A DNA stretch of 64,000 bases from Desulfobulbus rhabdoformis. GTDB taxonomy: Bacteria > Desulfobacterota > Desulfobulbia > Desulfobulbales > Desulfobulbaceae. Under the pieces are notes generated by a model that did not search any database, was not told the origin of the DNA, and worked only from the letters and a program-made list of their open reading frames with translations. The translations under genes were made by a program, and so were the position numbers. Of the stretch, positions 17,050 through 24,785 are shown piece by piece (within the stretch, counting starts at the first letter, position 1; each line of letters opens with the position of its first letter). The DNA lies in the NCBI RefSeq assembly GCF_016919065.1, contig NZ_JAFFQA010000008.1:62001-126000 (forward strand), read 5' to 3'.

Positions 17050-18432
17050 TAGTGCATCGCACATGAAATGATACTTGACTGGCCTGCCCAATACTTGTTA
17101 ATGTCCCATTATCTTACAGGGTCAACCATTTAATGGAGGGGCAGGCATGGATTCACGACGCGGTAGGCCATTAACACCAGAGGTAAAAAAACTTGCTGTA
17201 TCTGTCAAACATTACTTTGATCAAACTGAGATCGAACCTAATGAACCAAGTGTAAACAGAACAGCTGATGCTCTTGGGATCGGTGTGGCTACTGTTAAAC
17301 GAATAATGGCGGATTATAATCGTGATCCCAGTCTGCTTGAGGCGCCTGCAAAAAATCGAGGTCGTCCAGTTTATGCCGTCAGTATTTCATATCAGGCGGC
17401 AGTCCGTGTGTATATAAGGACTGCGAATAGTGAGGGGCGGCATATCACTCTTGCTGATATACTGGAGTTTCTTAAAAAAAACTATGGTGATGATTCTTTC
17501 CACAAGGCAACATTAGCCAGAACCCTGAATAGATGGGGCTTTGAATTTGGCAAAGGCATCCGCTCTCAACATCTAAAAGAAAAAGATCATATTGTAGCGG
17601 CCAGGAGACGATATCTTCGTGAGAAAAAAAATAATCGGGTAGATGAAAGCAACACAGCAACTCAGCGCCCAGAAGTGTATCTTGATGAATCCTATGTGAA
17701 CAAAAATCACAGCAATGATTTCACCTGGTATTTTGGCGAAGATGGCCCATGGTTACAAAAACCAACGGGCAAGGGAGAGCGCCTGATAATACTCAATGCA
17801 ATTACTTCCAGTGGCTGGGTGCCCGGGGCAAAGCTTGTGTTTAAAAGCACAAAAAAGACAGGGGACTATCACGGGCAAATGAATTGGGAACTTTTTAAAA
17901 AGTGGTTTGCAGAGATGCTTCTCCCTAATATCCCAAAAGGTTCTTTAATTATAATGGACAATGCACCATACCATAATATTCTTTCGAAACATTCTCCGCC
18001 CACCCCTCATAGTTCCAAGGGAAAAATTAGAGAATGGCTGGAGCAAAATAAGATCTACTGTCGGGACGACTGCTTAAAACCTGAGCTGGTTGAAGTGCTT
18101 AAAAAACTGGCACCCGAGCCAATTTATGCGATTGATGAATTGGCTGCCGAGCATGGCCACAAAGTGCTCAGAACTCCTCCGTACCATCCGGAGTTACAGC
18201 CGATTGAAACATGCTGGGGCGTTGTTAAGAATCACATTGCGAAACACTGCGATTTCACGATGAAGAACTTGATCAAACAGCTTGATGACGGTTTCAAAAA
18301 AGTGACCAAAGAAACATGCACAGCGATTATCCAAAAAATAAGGAAAATAGAGGATGAATTTTGGGTGTCAGACCTGCAAATAGATACAAAATTGATGGAA
18401 TGAATTGGTATCAATTCATGTGCTACGGACTA
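17050..18432 (+). mobile_element. IS630-family insertion sequence, 1383 bp, complete
   Basis: The left end TAGTGCATCGCACATGAA (17050-17067) and the right end, which reads TAGTCCGTAGCACATGAA on the opposite strand (18415-18432), are 18-bp inverted repeats with a few mismatches. It is flanked by TA at 17048-17049 and 18433-18434, the target duplication typical of IS630/Tc1-mariner elements. One transposase gene fills it. Confidence 0.92.
17147..18403 (+). CDS. IS630-family DDE transposase
   Basis: 418 residues. N-terminal helix-turn-helix segments (about 10-60, and about 85-140) precede the catalytic domain. The DDE residues can be placed in VYLDESYVNK, IIMDNAPYHN and QPIETCWGVVKNH. It cuts and inserts at TA. 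Full length, with no frameshift, so probably active or recently so. A GGAGGGG ribosome site lies just upstream of the ATG. Base composition is slightly more AT-rich than that of the neighbouring aco genes. Confidence 0.93.
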   Translation: MDSRRGRPLTPEVKKLAVSVKHYFDQTEIEPNEPSVNRTADALGIGVATVKRIMADYNRDPSLLEAPAKNRGRPVYAVSISYQAAVRVYIRTANSEGRHITLADILEFLKKNYGDDSFHKATLARTLNRWGFEFGKGIRSQHLKEKDHIVAARRRYLREKKNNRVDESNTATQRPEVYLDESYVNKNHSNDFTWYFGEDGPWLQKPTGKGERLIILNAITSSGWVPGAKLVFKSTKKTGDYHGQMNWELFKKWFAEMLLPNIPKGSLIIMDNAPYHNILSKHSPPTPHSSKGKIREWLEQNKIYCRDDCLKPELVEVLKKLAPEPIYAIDELAAEHGHKVLRTPPYHPELQPIETCWGVVKNHIAKHCDFTMKNLIKQLDDGFKKVTKETCTAIIQKIRKIEDEFWVSDLQIDTKLME

Positions 18433-19089
18433 TAAGGGATTTGACATGGAGGCCGCCTCTTTGATCGAGCCGCTGGCAACAGGCTTTAAGGCCGTGCGCC
18501 TGGCAGGATCGCTTTTGGGGCAGACGGTTGTTGTTCTCGGTGCTGGTACCATTGGCCTGGGAACGATAATGTGCGCCAAGGCTGCCGGTGCTTCCACAGT
18601 TGTCAGCATAGAAACGGCTGCTGCTCGCAAAGAACTGGCCAAGGAATGTGGTGCTGACATCATCCTTGATCCGTTGGAGTGCGATGTTGTGGCCGAGGTG
18701 AAGAAGATGACCGGTGGTTCAGGTGCTGATGTCTCCTTCGAGTGTATCGGCCACAAGGACACCGCCCCCTTGGCTGTTGATATTATACGTAACAACGGCA
18801 AAGCGGTGATTGTTGGTATTTTTGAGGAACCGTCGAGTTTTAATTTCTTCAGCCTCAGCGGAACAGACAAGGTCGTGATCGGAACCCTTGCCTATACCAT
18901 TGATGATTTTCAAGGCGTGGCGAATCTGTTGGCAACCGGCCAGCTCAAAGCAGCCCCGCTTATTACCGGGAAAATCAAGCTTGATGATATCGTGGAAAAA
19001 GGTTTTGAGGAGTTGGTGAACAATAAGGCTACCAATATCAAGATTATCGTTACCCCCTTTTGATGTTGTAAAATCGAATTACGTTCTGC

Positions 19090-19128
19090 AAAAAAAAGGG
19101 CCGCTCCACATGGAGCGGCCTTTTTTTT
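19090..19128 (+). terminator. Terminator of the aco-bdhA operon
   Basis: GGCCGCTCCA (19099-19108) and TGGAGCGGCC (19111-19120) form a strong stem followed by eight Ts. The A-run before it also makes it usable on the minus strand. Confidence 0.92.
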
Positions 19129-19161
19129 ACCTGATATCAAACGCTCTGTTTGGCATCAGAT

Positions 19162-19207
19162 AAAAAAAATCCTCTTGCCGGTCACTGTCGCTATAACCGG
19201 CAAGAGG
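19162..19207 (-). terminator. Terminator of the AhpD-like gene
   Basis: CCTCTTGCCGGT (19171-19182) pairs with ACCGGCAAGAGG (19196-19207). On the minus strand a T-run follows (A-run 19162-19169). It lies just beyond the stop of the minus-strand gene. Confidence 0.88.
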
Positions 19208-19258
19208 AGAGGTTCAGGGCAACTCAAATTCCCTGAGAAGTTTGTTATGCTTTAACTA

Positions 19259-19585
19259 TCAACCAAACAGATCCTCCAAAGCCTCATATACATAGGACAT
19301 ATACATCAGCTTGGGCGATCCTCCCATGGCAACGGCCATCAAGGCTGCCTGCAGAATTTCATCGCGACTTGCACCCGCAGATGCTGCAGCTTCAACATGG
19401 ATAGCGATACACATTTCACACTGCGACATAACAGATGTCGCCACAAGGATGAGTTCCAACTGTTTGTGTGGCAGTGCATCAAGCGAAGCGAGCTGCTTGG
19501 TAAATTCCAGATATTTGCCATACTCGTTGGGGGAGTATTTGGATAAATAGGCGAGTGCTTGTCCTGCCTTCTCAGATGAGTTCAT
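19259..19585 (-). CDS. Carboxymuconolactone decarboxylase / AhpD-like protein
   Basis: 108 residues, all helical. The AhpD-type redox motif is in SQCEMCIAIHVEAA: two cysteines in a CxxC arrangement and a following His. This points to a thiol-disulfide or peroxidase-linked role rather than lactone decarboxylation. The tail GGSPKLMYMSYVYEAL is also typical. A GGAG-type ribosome site lies upstream. It stands alone between two terminator-bounded units; the physiological partner is unknown. Confidence 0.8.
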   Translation of the reverse strand: MNSSEKAGQALAYLSKYSPNEYGKYLEFTKQLASLDALPHKQLELILVATSVMSQCEMCIAIHVEAAASAGASRDEILQAALMAVAMGGSPKLMYMSYVYEALEDLFG

Positions 19586-20172
19586 AGGTGCTCCTCTTTC
19601 AAGATTGTTGATGCTGAATGACGATGGGCGATAGAATCTTCGCCTTCATTGCATTCATTATTTCCTCACTTTATAAAGCAAGTAGCGTACCTGATAAGAA
19701 GAGGGGCAGAGGAACATTGTGGGGATTTTTGCTCGTTACTTCAAAGAGAAATAGTTCCGTAAAAACAGGATAATGACAGGGGTTGCTTCCACTTGATATT
19801 CACCCGTCTCCATTGTTGCGCCCGCTTTTTGCCATTCTCAAGTGTGGCCGACTTTTCCCCTATGATTTTTCACGAATAGAAACCCAAATTTCGCTGAGAA
19901 AATAGCGCAATACCTGCTTTGACCGCCCACATTACACTGGCAATTACAAGGGCAAAAACGGTGCTGTACTAAGTCAGGACACACAACTGTGGTCGCATGT
20001 TCAGAAATGGAACAGTGATTACTTCCAACTTAAAAAAAATCTAATTGCCTCCAATACGTGGCGTGGGCACGGTCAGACGTCCCCACGCTATCGTTGTTTG
20101 TGACATGCCGATTAAAGTAAACTTTATCGGTATGTTGCAGGCAATGAAGGTGGCGTGCTAATGGATGTCCCA
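19586..20172. other. Long intergenic stretch without a recognised gene
   Basis: No open frame with coding character was found. An inverted repeat GCGTGGG/CCCACGC lies at 20061-20088. The stretch ends at repeat A2. It could hold a non-coding RNA or a decayed gene; I could not recognise either. Confidence 0.4.
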
Positions 20173-20273
20173 AAGGGCGGCGGGGGCAACTGAACAATAC
20201 ATGAATTTGTAAAAATACGTCGTCTTATTAAAAAGATGCGTTGTTCAGCACCCCTCGCCGTCACGGATTCGGG
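20173..20273. repeat. Family A palindromic repeat, copy A2
   Basis: The core from AACTGAACAATACATG to GTTGTTCAG is nearly identical to A1 and A3. The left arm is degraded (GGGCGGCGGGGG), while the right arm CTCGCCGTCACGGATTCGGG is intact. It lies immediately beyond the stop of the minus-strand MBL gene at 20281. Confidence 0.75.
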
Positions 20274-20280
20274 AGGAAAT

Positions 20281-21102
20281 TCAGGGGTGAAGCACGAGAG
20301 ATTGCTTTTCTGCCTGAAAGATATGGGTGTGTCTTTCAGTACACTGGAAGCGTTGTTTGGAGCGTTCCACCATGGAGCCGAGCCCCATGGTGTCATCTTC
20401 AGGAAAGGGGAGGTGGTAGACAACGAGATGTTTGGGGGTGAAAAGGGTGTTGATGAGCTTTTGCCCTTGGGGATGTTGATAGAAAAGAGGGTTCACAAAG
20501 ACCAGATCAAGCTCTATTCCACTAAGAGCCGTTTCATAGTATTCTCTGACAAAATCGCCATCCCCTGTGAAGAGCAGGGTAAATCCACTAAGATCAAAGA
20601 GATAGCAATAATTTATCACAGACTGATACTGCGGTCCCATATGCCGAGTCGCTATGATCCTCCCCGTGATGTTGGGCCCAAGCTGAAAGGGTTCAAACTC
20701 ACCTGGCTGTAAACTCAGTATCTCAGATTCCACCGATTTTTTTCGGAGATGATTATAGAGCAGGGCCAACTCAGGTGAGAGGGAGGCTGCCTTCGGAAGA
20801 AACACCTTTTGAATCTCCCTGGCATGAATAAGTTCCGTCACATACAGCGGGGAGAAATGATCGGAATGTTCATGGGAAAAAAAGAGGTAATCAAGCGTTT
20901 TGAAGGCCTGCTTTCCCAGGCGCATATGGAGGAGATCCACCCTGGAAACGGGGCTGAAGCGGCTGGTGGCATCATGATGGATCCCATCCACCAGTATTCC
21001 GGTCCCGTCGTATTCGATGAGTATGCCTGCGTTGGCAATCAACGTCAGAGTGATGTCTTTATTCATGAAAGAAAGGTCTGTTTCAGGTTCGTATCGCGGC
21101 AT
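20281..21102 (-). CDS. Metallo-beta-lactamase fold hydrolase
   Basis: About 273 residues. The metal-binding motif HEHSDH lies in YLFFSHEHSDHFSP, and later ATRHMGP and LLFTGDGDF supply the further His and Asp ligands. It resembles the UlaG/RomA-like branch of the superfamily; the substrate is unknown. Two starts are possible: ATG at 21102 overlaps the end of lipA by 20 nt, and ATG at 21066 begins MNKDITLTLIANAGILIEY, closer to the usual domain start. The overlap suggests it is the third gene of a lipB-lipA-MBL transcript. Confidence 0.75.
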   Translation of the reverse strand: MPRYEPETDLSFMNKDITLTLIANAGILIEYDGTGILVDGIHHDATSRFSPVSRVDLLHMRLGKQAFKTLDYLFFSHEHSDHFSPLYVTELIHAREIQKVFLPKAASLSPELALLYNHLRKKSVESEILSLQPGEFEPFQLGPNITGRIIATRHMGPQYQSVINYCYLFDLSGFTLLFTGDGDFVREYYETALSGIELDLVFVNPLFYQHPQGQKLINTLFTPKHLVVYHLPFPEDDTMGLGSMVERSKQRFQCTERHTHIFQAEKQSLVLHP

Positions 21103-21940
21103 AACTTTCTGCAGCGTGGTAGGAGCTGCGGACCAGCGGCCCGGCGACCACCTGACTAAAACCACGACTTTCTCCAATATGAGCCAGTTCCTCAAAGGTG
21201 TCAGGCTGTATATATGCAACAAGCGGATGGTGTTCGGGAGAAGGGCGCAGGTATTGACCAAGCGTCAATATCTGGCAGCCCGCTTCGAGTAAATCATCCA
21301 TGACTGCCAAAATTTCCTCTTTGGTCTCACCAAGGCCAAGCATGAGGCCTGATTTTGTGGAGATAGGCCTCTGGCCTCTCTGAGCGGCGACTCGTCCAAT
21401 GAGTTCAAGTGACTGTTGATACCCGGCACCGGGCCGCACGGCCCCGTATATACGTGGGACAGTCTCAAGGTTGTGATTGATTACATTGGGCTGGGCAGCA
21501 ATCACCTGTTGCAGGGGAGTCTCCTCCCCGCGAAAATCGGGAATGAGCACTTCAACAGTTGCCGTTGTCTTTTCTTGAATTGCTCGTATTGTCGCCGCAA
21601 AGTGAGCAGCACCGCCATCTGGGAGATCATCACGGGTCACCGAAGTGATCACCACATGCTTAAGCCCCAGTTGCCTGGCAGTAAGAGCGACCATCTCAGG
21701 CTCAGTAGGGTCCGGTGGCAGGGGGCGACCATGGGAGACCGCGCAAAAGGCGCAATTTCTGGTGCAGATATCACCCAAAATCATAAAGGTACAGGTTTTA
21801 TTGGCAAAACACTCGCCAATATTTGGGCATTGGGCTGACTCACAGACCGAGTGAAGATGCCCCTTATCCAGTAAGGCCTGTATCTGATCCATACTATCCG
21901 CATTGGGGGCCGGTAACACCAGCCAGTTAGGCCGTTTCAA
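21083..21940 (-). CDS. lipA: Lipoyl synthase LipA
   Basis: 285 residues. Radical SAM enzyme with both iron-sulfur sites: CESAQCPNIGEC for the sacrificial auxiliary cluster (about 34-45) and CTRNCAFC for the SAM-binding cluster (about 60-67). It inserts two sulfurs into the octanoyl chain bound to a carrier protein or E2. Its product is needed by the AcoC lipoyl domain encoded in this window. It overlaps lipB by 14 nt. Confidence 0.95.
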   Translation of the reverse strand: MKRPNWLVLPAPNADSMDQIQALLDKGHLHSVCESAQCPNIGECFANKTCTFMILGDICTRNCAFCAVSHGRPLPPDPTEPEMVALTARQLGLKHVVITSVTRDDLPDGGAAHFAATIRAIQEKTTATVEVLIPDFRGEETPLQQVIAAQPNVINHNLETVPRIYGAVRPGAGYQQSLELIGRVAAQRGQRPISTKSGLMLGLGETKEEILAVMDDLLEAGCQILTLGQYLRPSPEHHPLVAYIQPDTFEELAHIGESRGFSQVVAGPLVRSSYHAAESYAAIRT

Positions 21941-22637
21941 GAGAGTCCTCCGTAAGTAGCTGTTTAAGGGATGCTGAACGTAGGGGAAATTTAAAGATGG
22001 TGGAAAACTGATGACGCATTTCCCGGCGCACCGCCATTAAATGAGGTGTATAGCCAAGCTGCTGCTGCATCGAGGTCACCGAGTGGGCAGTTATACCGCA
22101 GGGCACTATAAAACTGAAATGACGAAGATCAGGACATACATTGAGCGCGATACCATGCATGGTGGTCCATTTGCGAACAGCAATCCCCATGGCACCAATT
22201 TTCTCACCACCAACCCAGGCTCCGGGGAATTTAGATTTTCTCCCGGCGTTGATCCCATAACGACGCACGGTTTGAATCATGACCTCTTCCATATTCCGGG
22301 CATAGGCATGAAGGTCGCGCTGTTCACCACGTAATGCAAGAATGGGGTAACAGACCAGTTGCCCCGGACCATGATAGGTTATATCCCCGCCTCGCGAGGT
22401 TTCGTGGACCTTGATGCCGTGCTGTTGCAAGATTTCTGCATTGGCTAACAGATGCTGGTGGCCACCGGAGCTGCCAATCGTTATCGAGGGCGTGTGTTCA
22501 AGCATGAGCACCACATTGGGGATGTGACCATGCTCTCGCTTTTTGTGAAGGATCTTTTGGATTCGATGCATCTGCTCATAGTCTTCGAGCATAAGATCAA
22601 TCCACAGTGTCTCCTTATCAGAGTCATATTTGTCCAT
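21927..22637 (-). CDS. lipB: Octanoyltransferase LipB
   Basis: About 236 residues. Conserved motifs are SRGGDITYHGPGQLVCYP, the catalytic Lys in GGEKIGAMGI and the catalytic Cys in FIVPCGI. It moves the octanoyl group from acyl carrier protein to target lipoyl domains. The ATG at 22637 (MDKYDSDKETLW) has AGGA 9 nt upstream and is preferred to a TTG at 22682. It is translationally coupled to lipA. Confidence 0.93.
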   Translation of the reverse strand: MDKYDSDKETLWIDLMLEDYEQMHRIQKILHKKREHGHIPNVVLMLEHTPSITIGSSGGHQHLLANAEILQQHGIKVHETSRGGDITYHGPGQLVCYPILALRGEQRDLHAYARNMEEVMIQTVRRYGINAGRKSKFPGAWVGGEKIGAMGIAVRKWTTMHGIALNVCPDLRHFSFIVPCGITAHSVTSMQQQLGYTPHLMAVRREMRHQFSTIFKFPLRSASLKQLLTEDSLETA

Positions 22638-22744
22638 ATACTTGCATCCTGTCTTTGTTTGGGGAACATTTACCCCATCCAAGATGGATGCCAGTATTTA
22701 GAACGCTACTTAGAATGCAGAAGGAGGTTTCGATCTGGATACGG

Positions 22745-23806
22745 TTACAGCCAGTGTTTGCGCTTAAAAAAATAGAGTAACCCTGTTGGAATAATAAAAA
22801 ACAGTCCCCAGAGGGAAAAGTATCCCCACTTCCAGTGCAACTCGGGCATGTGGTCGAAATTCATGCCATAAACTCCCACGATAAAGGTCAGGGGGATGAA
22901 AATGGTCGCAAACACCGTCATCACCTTCATTATTTCATTCATGCGATTGGAGACGCTGGAGAGATAGATGTCCAACAGGCCGTTAATCAGATCCCGGTAG
23001 GTGTCCAGCGTATCAATGACACGAAGACAGTGTTCGAGGACATCATGGAAATAAGGATGGGTTTTCTTTTTTATCAGAGGGGATTCACTGCGCTGAATCG
23101 AAAGCATAACCTCTCGCATGGGCGTAATAGCCCGGCGAAGAAAGACCAACTCTTTTTTCAGGTGGGCAATGGTGCTGAAGAGGTGAGACTGGGGGCGGGC
23201 GAGCAACTCCAACTCTATGTTTTCAATGACGTCCTCCAGAGTATCGGTGAGCACAAAATAGTGATCGACCACGAGATCGATAATGGCGTAGGCGAGATAA
23301 TCTGAGCCGAGGGCGCGAATGCGGCTGTTTGGGGCATCAAGCCGCTGTCGAATGGCGGTAAAGAGATCATCGGCCTGTTCTCGAAAGGTGAAGACCATGT
23401 CGGCAAAGACAAGAAGACTGATCTGTTCGTGGGTTATGCGCAGATCCTCATGCACCCGCAGGGTTTTAATCACAAAATAGAGGTAATTGTCATGTTCCTC
23501 AAATTTAGGCCTTTGATGGGTGTTAAGAATATCCTCAAGGACCAGAGGATGTACCTCAAGCTCACTGCCAAGCGCCTGCACCATTTCCACAAGATCAAGC
23601 CCCTCACACTGGATCCAGAGGCGTCGATTTTTTTGACGGAAGGGTACAATATCAGAGAATTTTTCGATCTGGGTCGTGCTGCAGCCCTCTGGATCGTAGG
23701 CGCTTACGGTTATACGGCCAGTTTGCAGGGGCAGCTCGCTCACATGAACCAGGGCGCCAGGTGGCAACCCGGTTTTGTCTGATGCATAGGTGGGAAGGCG
23801 GCTCAT
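22745..23806 (-). CDS. corA: CorA-type magnesium/cobalt transporter
   Basis: 353 residues. A large N-terminal cytoplasmic domain is followed by a long helix and two C-terminal membrane helices, with the YGMNF signature in VGVYGMNFDHMPEL at the pore loop. It forms a pentameric Mg2+ channel in the inner membrane. Its start overlaps the mobB stop by 4 nt, so the two are coupled although their functions differ. Confidence 0.93.
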   Translation of the reverse strand: MSRLPTYASDKTGLPPGALVHVSELPLQTGRITVSAYDPEGCSTTQIEKFSDIVPFRQKNRRLWIQCEGLDLVEMVQALGSELEVHPLVLEDILNTHQRPKFEEHDNYLYFVIKTLRVHEDLRITHEQISLLVFADMVFTFREQADDLFTAIRQRLDAPNSRIRALGSDYLAYAIIDLVVDHYFVLTDTLEDVIENIELELLARPQSHLFSTIAHLKKELVFLRRAITPMREVMLSIQRSESPLIKKKTHPYFHDVLEHCLRVIDTLDTYRDLINGLLDIYLSSVSNRMNEIMKVMTVFATIFIPLTFIVGVYGMNFDHMPELHWKWGYFSLWGLFFIIPTGLLYFFKRKHWL

Positions 23807-24339
23807 GGGGTATCCTCTCTTGTGTCTGGGCCGAGGGCAGCGCTTAAAGGGGAAAGAAACGTTTTCTCGATATATGCAGCTATCGACTTGGCATCGCTGA
23901 GCGCGAAATGGATCAGATCATGCGCTCCAGCAGTGTCACTGGCAATGGCAAAGACCCCACTCACCTGCTGATAGAGCCAGGGAGAATCCTGATCCCTGCG
24001 AACTTCAATTTTAGGAACGTTGGCAGCGTGTTTGAACCCCTCAGCAATAATGATATCCACCTCAGGGAAAAGCTGAGGGCCAAGCAGGGCAAGTTCTGTG
24101 TGCATCGGCTTGCGTTGTATAATGAGCTGATCCGGGGCGAGCAGGGCAAGTGCATCAGCGCCAGCCTCTTTGTACAGCGCCGTGTCAGTACCCGGTTGGT
24201 CAACAACAATACCGGTTTCCTTGGTGGATTTAATGACAGCCACTTGGTATCCCCTGTCCTTGAGCAGGGTGACAACGAGGCGGGTAAGGGTGGTCTTTCC
24301 TGAATTGTGCCAACCAATAAAACTGACTACCGGGGGCAT
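23803..24339 (-). CDS. mobB: Molybdopterin-guanine dinucleotide biosynthesis protein MobB
   Basis: About 178 residues from the ATG at 24339, which has AGAGG about 8 nt upstream. A P-loop (GWHNSGKTTL) opens the protein, followed by VAVIKSTK and the IIAEGFKHAANVPKIEV segment typical of MobB. It is a GTP-binding adaptor for adding GMP to molybdopterin. moaC lies at 60848 in this window, consistent with use of molybdenum or tungsten enzymes. Confidence 0.9.
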   Translation of the reverse strand: MPPVVSFIGWHNSGKTTLTRLVVTLLKDRGYQVAVIKSTKETGIVVDQPGTDTALYKEAGADALALLAPDQLIIQRKPMHTELALLGPQLFPEVDIIIAEGFKHAANVPKIEVRRDQDSPWLYQQVSGVFAIASDTAGAHDLIHFALSDAKSIAAYIEKTFLSPLSAALGPDTREDTP

Positions 24340-24544
24340 TGAATATCCTCTCTCAAGTAACACATAATCTCATAGTTTGATCAAAAAATAACTTTCCTCG
24401 GCAACGGTTTGATATTATCTCTTTTTCATGGGATGACTTCAAATTTTTCTTTTTTATTCCCTTGCATTAATTTTTTGAGTGTTGAGCTGTATCGTTGTTT
24501 GGCGATATACTTTTATGCACTACAGATTTTAAATCTGTGAGTAA
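24340..24544. other. AT-rich intergenic stretch upstream of mobB
   Basis: No gene is visible. CACAGATTTTAAATCTGTG at 24522-24540 is a palindrome. The mobB promoter is expected in this stretch but is not resolved. Confidence 0.4.
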
Positions 24545-24653
24545 CCTGAATCCGTCACGGCGGGTGCAACTGAACAATACATGAATTTGTAAAAATACGT
24601 CGTCTTATTAAAAAGATGCGTTATTCAGTGACCACCCGCCGTCACGGATTCGG
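24545..24653. repeat. Family A palindromic repeat, copy A3 (best preserved)
   Basis: The left arm CCTGAATCCGTCACGGCGGG and the right arm CCCGCCGTCACGGATTCGGG are almost perfect complements around the 60-bp core. The core differs from A2 by one base (GTTATTCAG against GTTGTTCAG). It lies between mobB and the AsmA gene, which are divergent. Confidence 0.8.
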
Positions 24654-24785
24654 GGGGAATTCTCCGCTGTCATGGATGGAGGGACCAGCTTAAACCAGGA
24701 CAAAGGTATCTGAATCCTATTTCAGGGATTATTTTTATAACGCACGAAAAAATGCACCATTTCCAAGCTTTGAAGGAGTCAAAGT

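Larger units (their letters stand above)
16620..19063 (+). pseudogene. bdhA: 2,3-butanediol/acetoin dehydrogenase bdhA, interrupted by an IS element
   Basis: A zinc-dependent medium-chain dehydrogenase split in two. The 5' part (16620-17049, about 143 residues) has the catalytic zinc motif CGICGSDLHEYL, GHEFSGEVVAVG and the structural zinc cysteines (CQHCGTCVTCREGRYNVC). The 3' part (18435-19063) has the Rossmann motif VLGAGTIGLG and ends at a TGA. Deleting 17050-18434 (the element plus one TA) rejoins them in frame through ...VLPKGFDMEAAS..., giving about 352 residues, the normal family length. No other damage is visible, so the insertion looks recent. In the intact form it would interconvert butanediol and acetoin, feeding AcoABC. 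Confidence 0.9.

Noticed and set aside
1067..24653. Family A repeats as relatives of the IS630 element
   Set aside because: The IS ends (TAGTGCATCGCACATGAA type) do not match family A arms, and no TA duplication was found around A copies.
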